A DNA stretch of 12,120 bases from Candidatus Zixiibacteriota bacterium (lineage in GTDB: Bacteria > Zixibacteria > MSB-5A5 > SM1-73). The DNA is taken from assembly GCA_020341875.1 (NCBI GenBank), contig CP070839.1, forward strand, positions 2,122,091 to 2,134,210, in the 5' to 3' direction. The notes beneath the pieces were generated by a model that saw only the letters and a list, made by a program, of their open reading frames with translations, did not search any database and had not been told where the DNA came from. Of this stretch, positions 5,539 to 11,404 are shown piece after piece (positions within the stretch are counted from its first letter, which is position 1; the number at the start of each line of letters is the position of its first letter). Both the position numbers and the translations under genes were made by a program.

Positions 5539-7500
5539 ATGACAAAGGTACTTTTCCTCACAGGGATCTGTGTGCTCCTGCTCAGTTCGTCTGCTTTTCC
5601 CACGGACATTCCGAAACTGATCAACTACCAGGGGATGCTCACCGACGACTCAGGCGGTCCTTTGACCGGCTCCTACAACATGACCTTTAGGATCTACAAC
5701 GCCCCGTCAGGTGGCTCCCTGAGATGGCAGGAAACCCACACCGGGGTCTCGGTAACTAATGGCCTATTCAACGTTATTCTGGGAAGCGTGAATCCCGACG
5801 GGGTAAACCTGGATTTCTCAGAGGAGTACTGGCTGGACATCACGGCCGGCGGAGAGCACATGTCGGGTCGACTGAGATTCACCAGCGTGGGCTATGCTTA
5901 CCGGGCTCACAGGGCGGATACGGCATCGGTCGCGGTGGCTGCACCGAGCGGTGGTGGTTGGACTGATGACGGCTCGGTTGTCAGGCTGGGAACAAGCTCG
6001 GACCAGGTGGGCATCGGGCTCAGCAACCCGAACAGGAAGCTCTATGTTGCCGAGAACGTGAGCGGTTTATCATTTCCGGCGAAGCTCGACAACCCGCATT
6101 CAACATATAATACGGACGCCACCGGCATTCTCTTCTCGGTTGGGGGAGACGGGGGACACCAGTTGAGCACAGACCGGGGTAAAGGAGGGCTTGTCTACCA
6201 GTTGACAGGCACCTGGAACAGGGGAAGTTTTCATTTTCTGCAGAGCGACAGCGCAAACAATAGCACCCCAAGCCTCGGTCAGGCCGTTATGACGATTAAG
6301 AACAATGGTAATGTCGGCATAGGGACCACGAATCCGAACAGCCTGTTGGAATTGAAGGGAAGCGACGCAACCTTATCGTTGAACAGCACGAGCGCGCTTT
6401 CTCAACTCCGATTTGTGCAAAACGATGCCAACAAATGGACCATGGCCTATAATTCCGGAAGTGGATACATGTACTTCTACGACCACACCGCCAAGGCCGG
6501 AACGCGGATGGTTTTACAGGATGGCACGGGCAACGTGGGCATCGGCGCGGCGCCTCCCGAGCACAAACTAGACGTGAGGGGTGACAGGATTCGATTGAAA
6601 GAGGACGCAACTGGGGATTGGATTGCAATGAGGACGGATGGGGATGTTCTTGATTTCTCATTTGCAGGAGGAAATCTCTACGTGCAGAGCATCAACGCCG
6701 GTGAACACGTACTTCTGAATCCCTCCACCAACAGCAGGGTTGGTGTAGGCACCCCCTCGCCCCTGACCAAGCTGCACGTCGACGCTTCGGGCTGCGAAGC
6801 CCGCCTCGGCTATGAGGGCTACTCAGGTAGCTCCCTGGGGATTTGGGCAGAGGGAGCATACGCAGGTGGAAGCTTCAGGGACACAGAGAGTGGGAATTTC
6901 TGTCATGCAGGATATAGTTCTTACAAGACCTATGGAGTGGGCAGCAACGATTTCGTTCAGAACCATCCCTACAGCAAAGACCAGGTTATCACCTATGCCG
7001 GTCTGGAAGGGGATGAGGTGGCCACCTACACCCGCGGTCACGCGCGGCTGACGAATGGCCAAGCCCTGGTGAAGCTGGGAGAGACCTTGAAGTGGGTTAC
7101 AAATCCAGACATCGGCCTGACCGCGCACATCACTCCGCGCGGGGAATGTGAAGGACTATATGTGGCATCGCTGACCACCAGCGAGATGCTGGTGAAGGAA
7201 ATGAGAGGCGGAAACTCGAATATCGAGTTTGACTACTTGGTCTGCGGTCTCCGCATTGGCTTTGAAGAAGCCAGTGTGGTTCAGGAAAAGAAAGAGGAGG
7301 CGTACATCCCCTCGATGAACGATCACCGGGATCTTTACAATAAGTATCCGGAACTCAGACTGTACAATGCCGTGGAGCGGTTCAGGCGGATGAACGCAGA
7401 GATTGGCAGACCGGTTCCCGACTTGAGTGCCTCCGAGGCGCTGCGAGATGCGATCCACGAGTTCGACCCGGCGATCGACCGGCTGCCTGAGCCGGACTAG
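5539..7500 (+). CDS. Large secreted tail-fibre-like protein, paralogue 2
   Basis: 653 residues from the ATG at 5539. The frame stays open upstream to an ATG at 5416, but 5539 is chosen because it follows the same leader/SD as paralogue 1 (AACCAATCTGGAGGGAC) and begins a normal signal peptide (MTKVLFLTGICVLLLSSSAF). The order is: signal peptide; DIPKLINYQGMLTDDSGGPL module (about 24-135); VGIG turns at about 157, 259, 333 and 400; one Gly/Tyr repeat (434-463); the C-terminal FVQNHP domain (472-) with EGDEVATYTRG; and the charged tail with ALRDAIHEFDPAIDR. By hand count 61 of 71 residues match paralogue 1 in the block starting GGWTDDGSVV, and 51 of 72 in the tail. Residues about 341-415 hold a module (VRGDRIRLKED, DWIAMRTDGDVLDFSF, INAGEHVLLNP) absent from paralogue 1. 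Inferred role: exported fibre, as for its neighbour. Confidence 0.85.
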   Translation: MTKVLFLTGICVLLLSSSAFPTDIPKLINYQGMLTDDSGGPLTGSYNMTFRIYNAPSGGSLRWQETHTGVSVTNGLFNVILGSVNPDGVNLDFSEEYWLDITAGGEHMSGRLRFTSVGYAYRAHRADTASVAVAAPSGGGWTDDGSVVRLGTSSDQVGIGLSNPNRKLYVAENVSGLSFPAKLDNPHSTYNTDATGILFSVGGDGGHQLSTDRGKGGLVYQLTGTWNRGSFHFLQSDSANNSTPSLGQAVMTIKNNGNVGIGTTNPNSLLELKGSDATLSLNSTSALSQLRFVQNDANKWTMAYNSGSGYMYFYDHTAKAGTRMVLQDGTGNVGIGAAPPEHKLDVRGDRIRLKEDATGDWIAMRTDGDVLDFSFAGGNLYVQSINAGEHVLLNPSTNSRVGVGTPSPLTKLHVDASGCEARLGYEGYSGSSLGIWAEGAYAGGSFRDTESGNFCHAGYSSYKTYGVGSNDFVQNHPYSKDQVITYAGLEGDEVATYTRGHARLTNGQALVKLGETLKWVTNPDIGLTAHITPRGECEGLYVASLTTSEMLVKEMRGGNSNIEFDYLVCGLRIGFEEASVVQEKKEEAYIPSMNDHRDLYNKYPELRLYNAVERFRRMNAEIGRPVPDLSASEALRDAIHEFDPAIDRLPEPD

Positions 7501-7526
7501 GTGTAGCCCGACAACCGAACCGCGTA

Positions 7527-7643
7527 TGACGCACTGAAAAACAGATCGTGTAATCTATTCAGGCAATGAAAAGCATGCCTGTTCAGGGATTGACATAGAA
7601 CGATTCATCTGTGGTAAGTTTTCCCAAGTTTGCGGAAGGAGGA
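7527..7643 (+). repeat. Duplicated intergenic segment, copy B
   Basis: Second copy of the spacer seen at 5333-5449. It follows paralogue 2 and precedes the third fibre gene. It retains the CAGGCA/TGCCTG hairpin, the TGTTCAG flank, ATTCATCTGTGG and AGTTTTCCCAAG. It ends in GGAAGGAGG, a good Shine-Dalgarno sequence, where copy A has GGAAAGGTAGG. Confidence 0.8.
7560..7581 (+). terminator. Bulged stem-loop in spacer copy B
   Basis: CAGGCA-(a)-TG, loop aaaag, CA-TGCCTG. The lower 6-bp stem and the single-base bulge match copy A; the upper stem has a different but still paired sequence. The outer flank no longer pairs well. The function could be termination, RNA stability or regulation. Confidence 0.4.
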
Positions 7644-7649
7644 ATCCGC

Positions 7650-7709
7650 GTGGATGATGTTATCGATTTTCCCCATGATTCTGGAAATCACCTGAGAATG
7701 GAATGCTAA
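7650..7709 (+). CDS. Possible 19-codon leader ORF before the third fibre gene
   Basis: A GTG at 7650 sits seven bases after AAGGAGG (7636-7642), a stronger ribosome site than most in this window. The frame runs 19 codons to TAA at 7707-7709, in the same frame as the fibre gene 24 bp later. The SD lies in the loop region of a small GCGGA/TCCGC hairpin (7632-7649). No known peptide is recognised; it may be chance, or the remnant of the longer in-frame leader seen before paralogue 2 (ATG 5452). Confidence 0.2.
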   Translation: MDDVIDFPHDSGNHLRMEC

Positions 7710-7733
7710 CCTTCAAACAAGCAGGAGGGACGT

Positions 7734-9521
7734 ATGAGGAAAGCCCTAATCCTCATCTGTATCGGTTTGTTCGTCCTCTGTTCGGCTGGTCTTGCCGCCG
7801 ATATCCCCAAGCTGATCAACTACCAGGGGATGTTGACTAGCATCTCGGGCGAGCCCCTGAATGGGACGTTCGATACCTTTTTTAGAATCTTCAACGCCCA
7901 ATTCGGGGGAGACAAGAGATGGGAGGAAAACCATGCCGCTCTTTCCGTCAATCAGGGGCTATTCAACGTGATTCTGGGAAGTCAAAGCGGAGGGATACAA
8001 CTGGATTTCTCAGAGGAGTACTGGCTTGAAGTGGTGGTAGAAGGTGAGGTTATGCCACGGGTGAGGTTCACCAGTGCCGGATACGCCTACCGGGCCATGG
8101 TGGCGGACAGTGCAGCCTCAGCAACACCCGGCTCCGGCTCGAATTGGACCCTTAGCGGGTCTGTGCTCCAGACCAACGAACATTGGGGCATTGCCCGGGG
8201 AGGTGCGTGGAACGTTCTTCTTGGCGACAGCACGCGCGGTCACGTGAATCTCGGTGAGGCTTGTACCACCGGCGTCAGCGGCCAGAATGCCCTAGGCTCA
8301 GTGGTAGGCGGCGGACGCTGGAACAAGGCAGGCTGGAACGCAATAGTGGGCGGCGGCACGCTTAATCGAGCCACCGCTTACGGATCGACAATTGGTGGCG
8401 GAGAATACAACAACGCCTGGGACATGCATACCACCGTGGGCGGCGGAGTAGGAAACACAGTAACTCATCACTCTGCAACCATAGGTGGAGGAGAGTACAA
8501 CACCTGCGCCAGTGATCATGGGGTGATAGGCGGAGGATTGCTGAACAGCGACAGCGGCTGGTGTGTCACCATAAGCGGAGGCGCATACAACCGGGCCAAT
8601 GGCAACTATGCAGCGGTGGGAGGTGGCGAACTTGACACCGCAGACGGCGCCTGGGCCGCTATTCCTGGCGGTAGGAGGAACGTTGCCAACGGCAAGTATT
8701 CCTTCGCCGCTGGCCGCAGAGCCAAGGCGGTGCACGACGGCTCCTTCGTCTGGGCCGATTCGATGGATTCCGACTTCAGCTCCATACAGGCTAACGAGTT
8801 TGCAGTCGGCGCGGCAATGGGACTGAGAGTACAAGCTGATAATGCATCCTGGGGTGCAAACATTAATAATGAGTTCGGAGGCGGAGACGGGCTCAGGGCT
8901 TATGCCAACGTTTCGTTGGGCAGTAACTGGGGCGCGATTTATGCCATCAACTACGGAACAAGTCCTTCTATATACTCTGCCAATACTGGCGGAGGACTGG
9001 CGGCTTACTTTAATGACGGGGTCTACGTCGGGGATACTCTTCATGTGGTAGGACACATCAGCAAAGGAGGAGGTTCATTCAAGATCGATCATCCTCTTGA
9101 CCCGGAGAACAAGTACCTTTACCACTCCTTCGTGGAGAGCCCGGACATGATGAACGTGTATAACGGCAACGTGATGCTGGACGCAAGGGGCGAGGCGAGA
9201 GTGGATTTGCCCGAGTGGTTCGAGGCGCTGAATCGCGACTTCCGCTACCAGCTTACTCCGATCGGACAGCCAGGTCCGAACCTCTACGTCGCGCAGGAAA
9301 TCTCCGGCAACAGCTTTGAGATTGCTGGCGGCGAACCGGGCATGAAGGTCTCCTGGCAGGTTACGGGCATTCGCCAAGATCCATACGCGGAGAGAAATCG
9401 AATTCCGGTTGAAAAGGAGAAGCGTGCCCAAGAACGGGGAAAATACTTGCATCCGAAAGCTTACGATTTGCCAGAGACAATGGGGATAAACCACGTCGGC
9501 GAGAAGGAGGGGGGGCGTTAG
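7734..9521 (+). CDS. Large secreted fibre-like protein with YadA-head-like repeats
   Basis: 595 residues. A signal peptide (1-22, LAA) is followed by the same N-terminal module as its neighbours (DIPKLINYQGMLTSISG, about 24-125; NQGLFNVILGS, DFSEEYWLEV). Residues 189-337 are ten consecutive repeats, almost all 15 aa, with a (V/I)xGGG..N.A core, as in left-handed beta-roll heads of YadA-type trimeric adhesins. After FVWADS come segments with GLRVQAD, GLAAYFNDGVYVGDTLHV and GGGSFKIDHPLDPENKYLYH (446-465). This is the known C-terminal domain of many bacterial secreted fibre proteins, and it ends in a charged tail. There is no YadA membrane anchor, no sorting domain and no S74 motif. RBS GGAGGGA (7724-7730). 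Inferred: an exported trimeric adhesin-like fibre. It shares only its N-terminus with the two upstream paralogues; its C-terminal domain is distantly similar at best. Confidence 0.85.
   Translation: MRKALILICIGLFVLCSAGLAADIPKLINYQGMLTSISGEPLNGTFDTFFRIFNAQFGGDKRWEENHAALSVNQGLFNVILGSQSGGIQLDFSEEYWLEVVVEGEVMPRVRFTSAGYAYRAMVADSAASATPGSGSNWTLSGSVLQTNEHWGIARGGAWNVLLGDSTRGHVNLGEACTTGVSGQNALGSVVGGGRWNKAGWNAIVGGGTLNRATAYGSTIGGGEYNNAWDMHTTVGGGVGNTVTHHSATIGGGEYNTCASDHGVIGGGLLNSDSGWCVTISGGAYNRANGNYAAVGGGELDTADGAWAAIPGGRRNVANGKYSFAAGRRAKAVHDGSFVWADSMDSDFSSIQANEFAVGAAMGLRVQADNASWGANINNEFGGGDGLRAYANVSLGSNWGAIYAINYGTSPSIYSANTGGGLAAYFNDGVYVGDTLHVVGHISKGGGSFKIDHPLDPENKYLYHSFVESPDMMNVYNGNVMLDARGEARVDLPEWFEALNRDFRYQLTPIGQPGPNLYVAQEISGNSFEIAGGEPGMKVSWQVTGIRQDPYAERNRIPVEKEKRAQERGKYLHPKAYDLPETMGINHVGEKEGGR
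8298..8744 (+). repeat. Ten 45-bp coding repeats (15-residue beta-roll motif)
   Basis: Residues 189-337 of the third fibre protein. Units include VVGGGRWNKA, IVGGGTLNRA, TIGGGEYNNA, TVGGGVGNTV, TIGGGEYNTC, VIGGGLLNSD, TISGGAYNRA, AVGGGELDTA, AIPGGRRNVA and FAAGRRAKAV. The first unit has 14 residues and the rest 15. The repeats are conserved in protein rather than in DNA, so they are old. Their bias opens a long spurious reading frame on the opposite strand. Confidence 0.85.
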
Positions 9522-9530
9522 ACAGTCCAT

Positions 9531-9701
9531 ATAGCCCGGTTCCCGTGAATCTGGCTGGAGGAAAACACTTTGTGCCTAGCGTTGGGCTATCAAGCCCGGT
9601 AAAGACGGGATCTGCGATTTCAGCTTGATCGGACTTTTGATTGCCCGACTCACCGAGTATCCCTCGCAGTTGGCGGGGCGATTGAGCTTTGAGGAGCTCA
9701 A
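9531..9701. other. Spacer with several inverted repeats (possible structured RNA)
   Basis: ATAGCCC (9531-9537) pairs with GGGCTAT (9584-9590). ATCAAGC (9589-9595) pairs with GCTTGAT (9623-9629), enclosing CCCG/CGGG (9595-9598 / 9606-9609). ATTGCCC (9640-9646) pairs with GGGCGAT (9676-9682, one wobble). TTGAGCT (9682-9688) pairs perfectly with AGCTCAA (9695-9701). AGCCCGGT is directly repeated exactly 60 bp apart (9533 and 9593). No known riboswitch or RNA family is recognised. Confidence 0.3.
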
Positions 9702-9747
9702 CGAGGTGGGCGACTACCGGGGGGGAGCTCTATCATTCACGTTCTGA
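9580..9747 (+). pseudogene. Possible gene remnant, about 55 codons without a proper start
   Basis: A frame open from 9580 (after an in-frame TAG at 9577) to TGA at 9745-9747 reads like real protein: ICDFSLIGLLIARLTEYP followed by AGRLSFEELNEVGDYRGGAL. It has a hydrophobic stretch and then an acidic helix. There is no ATG and no convincing ribosome site; TTG at 9625 is the first possible start. I cannot name a family. It could be the decayed 3' end of a gene, or chance within a hairpin-rich spacer. Confidence 0.25.
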
Positions 9748-9900
9748 CTTGGCTAGCTTGAATTCTGCGTGGCGTGGCCCGTGGAGATTCTATAGATTCG
9801 TCCAAGTCACTTCCGTAAAACACCAGGAATTCTGTCTGGGTCGAGAGCTGGAAGGGGGACCAGGGAAGGGATTGTTGTGAGCGGGGCAGGTGGCGCATGA

Positions 9901-9920
9901 TAAGATATGGTAAGATATGG
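9901..9920. repeat. Tandem 10-bp direct repeat upstream of the rrf2 promoter
   Basis: TAAGATATGG occurs twice back to back (9901-9910, 9911-9920), ending ten bases before the -35 box at 9931. It is AT-rich against its surroundings. One helical turn per unit would suit a tandem protein site or a curved upstream element. Confidence 0.4.
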
Positions 9921-9930
9921 AGGATTTTTG

Positions 9931-9959
9931 TTGACATGGTCGGGAAAGGGTGTTATAAT
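9931..9959 (+). promoter_or_regulatory. Perfect-consensus sigma70 promoter of the Rrf2 gene
   Basis: TTGACA (9931-9936) and TATAAT (9954-9959) both match the consensus at six of six positions with the ideal 17-bp spacer. Transcription would begin near 9966, about 40 nt before the start codon at 10007. A promoter this strong in front of a regulator usually implies repression, probably by the product itself. Confidence 0.85.
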
Positions 9960-9962
9960 AGA

Positions 9963-9972
9963 TAGTCAGGTA
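9963..9972 (+). promoter_or_regulatory. Possible IscR/Rrf2-type operator half-site
   Basis: TAGTCAGGTA agrees with the right half (YAGTCRRSTA) of the published IscR type 1 site, and lies over the predicted transcription start of the Rrf2 gene. The left half expected at 9949-9962 does not match, so this is at most a half-site. TAGTC recurs at 9977-9981. Confidence 0.3.
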
Positions 9973-10006
9973 GAATTAGTCCTCTTTTCGGAAGGAGAGA
10001 GACTTT

Positions 10007-10405
10007 ATGGTACTTACCAGGGCTGGCGACTATGGAATCTTCGGAGTACTGTATCTGGCCAAGCAGCCCAAGGGCAAGATCGTATCCTTATCAGAGGTTT
10101 CGCGGGCGGAAGGCATTCCGGAGAAATTTCTGGCGAAGATATTCCAGAGTCTGACCAGAGTGGGGCTGATATTATCCCATCGTGGAGCCAGAGGAGGGTT
10201 CTCGCTGTCCCGGCCAGCCGACCAGATCACCGTCAAGGAACTGATGGAAGCCATCCAGGGACCGATCTGTTTCAGCAAGTGCTTAAGTGAGCTGGAGGAC
10301 TGTGAGAAAAAGGATGTCTGCAAGCTCCGTGAGGTCTTACAGAAAGCCCAAGACCACACCGTGAAGCTTCTGAGCCAGAAGACCCTGGCAGATCTTGCCA
10401 GGTAA
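10007..10405 (+). CDS. Rrf2-family transcriptional regulator with Fe-S-type cysteines
   Basis: 132 residues, a typical length for the IscR/NsrR/RsrR family. These are dimeric winged-helix DNA-binding proteins that often sense redox state, nitric oxide or Fe-S status through a cluster. The start MVLTRAGDYGIFGVLYLA is characteristic of the family. The helix-turn-helix is in SLSEVSRAEGIPEKFLAKIF (27-46) and the wing in RGARGGFSLSRPADQIT (59-75). Cys92, Cys99 and Cys105 (C-x6-C-x5-C) occupy the cluster-ligand region. Cys88 is an extra one. The end matches the family's TLADL. RBS GGAAGGAG (9990-9997). It stands alone between non-coding stretches, with its own consensus promoter. No isc/suf genes are visible, so I do not call it IscR; the effector is unknown. 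Confidence 0.9.
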   Translation: MVLTRAGDYGIFGVLYLAKQPKGKIVSLSEVSRAEGIPEKFLAKIFQSLTRVGLILSHRGARGGFSLSRPADQITVKELMEAIQGPICFSKCLSELEDCEKKDVCKLREVLQKAQDHTVKLLSQKTLADLAR

Positions 10406-10419
10406 AGAGCTGTTTTGTA

Positions 10420-10451
10420 CCGGGCGTCCTTTTGTGGGGCGCTTTGCCCGG
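10420..10451 (+). terminator. Hairpin after the Rrf2 gene
   Basis: CCGGGC (10420-10425) pairs with GCCCGG (10446-10451), and an inner GTCC (10426-10429) pairs with GGGC (10437-10440, one G-U), leaving a 5-nt bulge on the 3' side. It lies just after the rrf2 stop. No T tract follows, so termination is uncertain. A second weaker stem, CCGGC/GCCGG (10448-10452 / 10475-10479), competes with it. The rest of 10452-10670 shows no gene. Confidence 0.35.
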
Positions 10452-10672
10452 CGATATCCTAAACGGCGAGCTTTGCCGGATGCTTTAAAGCCAGCGCCCT
10501 GTACCTCTCCCGGACATTGAAGGCTGATTTTGGATTGGTCGGATGAGTTGAGCCGTGACGAACGGTGGATGTTGTGACTATTCCTATCGTAGAGAAAAAG
10601 AGAGCTTGGTTCTTTTTTCTGATTTTGGTCCAAGTGACTCTTGTTACCATGATGCGACGGGGTTCTTAGGGC

Positions 10673-10701
10673 TTGACTTTTGGTCCGCAATCTGACATTT
10701 T
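10673..10701 (+). promoter_or_regulatory. Candidate promoter of dcd
   Basis: TTGACT (10673-10678) is followed after 17 bp by CATTTT (10696-10701), a weak -10 that is preceded by TGA, giving an extended -10 motif (TGn). The start codon of dcd at 10732 would be about 25 nt downstream of the transcription start. Confidence 0.45.
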
Positions 10702-10731
10702 GCATTTGGTGCTTCCATTCTGTAAAGGGCC

Positions 10732-11286
10732 ATGCCGATAAAATCAGACAAGTGGATCAGGAGAATGGCAAAGGAGCGACAGATGATCGTGCCGTTCTCA
10801 GAGAAGCAAGTTAACAGGGGAGTCATCTCCTTCGGCCTCTCTTCGTACGGTTACGATATCCGGGTGGCTGATGAATTCAAGATCTTCAGCGCCAAAAACT
10901 CCATTCTCATCGACCCCAAGAGGTTTGATTCTGAATCCTTCGCCGAGGTCAAAGGAAAAACGTGCGTCATCGCACCCAACTCCTTTGCCCTGACCAGGAC
11001 CGTGGAGTACTTCAAGATACCCCGAAACATCCTGACCATCTGCCTGGGCAAGTCAACTTATGCCCGGTGCGGGATAATCGTGAACGTCACCCCGTTTGAG
11101 CCGGAGTGGGAGGGATACGCCACGCTGGAAATCTCCAACACCAGCCCTCTTCCGGCCAAGATATATGCCGGGGAGGGGATTGCCCAGATAATCTTCCTGG
11201 AAGCAGACGAAGTCTGTCAGACCTCCTACAGGGATAAAAAAGGAAAGTACCAAGCCCAAAAGAAGATAACCCTGCCCCGGCTGTGA
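10732..11286 (+). CDS. dcd: dCTP deaminase
   Basis: Converts dCTP to dUTP and ammonia, supplying dUMP for thymidylate synthesis (some family members also hydrolyse dUTP). At 184 residues it has the normal length. The N-terminus IKSDKWIRRMA (3-13) and GLSSYGYDIRVADEFKIF (35-52) are characteristic. The active-site segment GKSTYAR (106-112) supplies Ser108 and Arg112, and Glu133 in YATLEISN corresponds to the catalytic Glu138 of the E. coli enzyme. The C-terminus SYRDKKGKYQAQKKI (165-179) is the nucleotide-covering tail. The ATG at 10732 fits the family's usual N-terminus, although the best purine run (AAAGGG, 10724-10729) is only two bases away, so initiation may be weak. Whether it is mono-functional or a DCD-DUT bifunctional enzyme cannot be decided here. 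Confidence 0.95.
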   Translation: MPIKSDKWIRRMAKERQMIVPFSEKQVNRGVISFGLSSYGYDIRVADEFKIFSAKNSILIDPKRFDSESFAEVKGKTCVIAPNSFALTRTVEYFKIPRNILTICLGKSTYARCGIIVNVTPFEPEWEGYATLEISNTSPLPAKIYAGEGIAQIIFLEADEVCQTSYRDKKGKYQAQKKITLPRL

Positions 11287-11404
11287 CCGCTGATGAAGAA
11301 TTCGCCTGGCGCGAGAGGGTGGTGAATTGGCGGAAGAGTCGGGCGCAACGGTCCCGGCATCGGAATAATTTCAAAACTAAACCGAAGATGCTCCGTAGTG
11401 TATT

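Noticed and set aside
8298..8744. CRISPR-like array from regular 45-bp periodicity
   Set aside because: The period is conserved in protein, not in DNA; there are no identical repeats or unique spacers, and the frame is continuous.
8298..9056. Long reading frame (252 codons) on the - strand inside the third fibre gene
   Set aside because: It lies antisense to a well-supported gene. Its length is explained by the Gly-rich 45-bp repeats on the + strand, and its translation is low-complexity Ala/Val/Ser without a recognisable domain or ribosome site.
2571..9521. Prophage tail-fibre region
   Set aside because: VGIG turns occur in phage fibres, but each protein here has a signal peptide and FCB-type N-terminal module, and no phage structural, lysis or integrase genes are present.
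9907..10290. Alternative frame overlapping the Rrf2 gene and its promoter
   Set aside because: It is out of frame with a clear Rrf2 protein, and it covers the consensus promoter.
11287..11400. Possible tRNA in the spacer after dcd
   Set aside because: No T-arm consensus or acceptor stem could be found on either strand.
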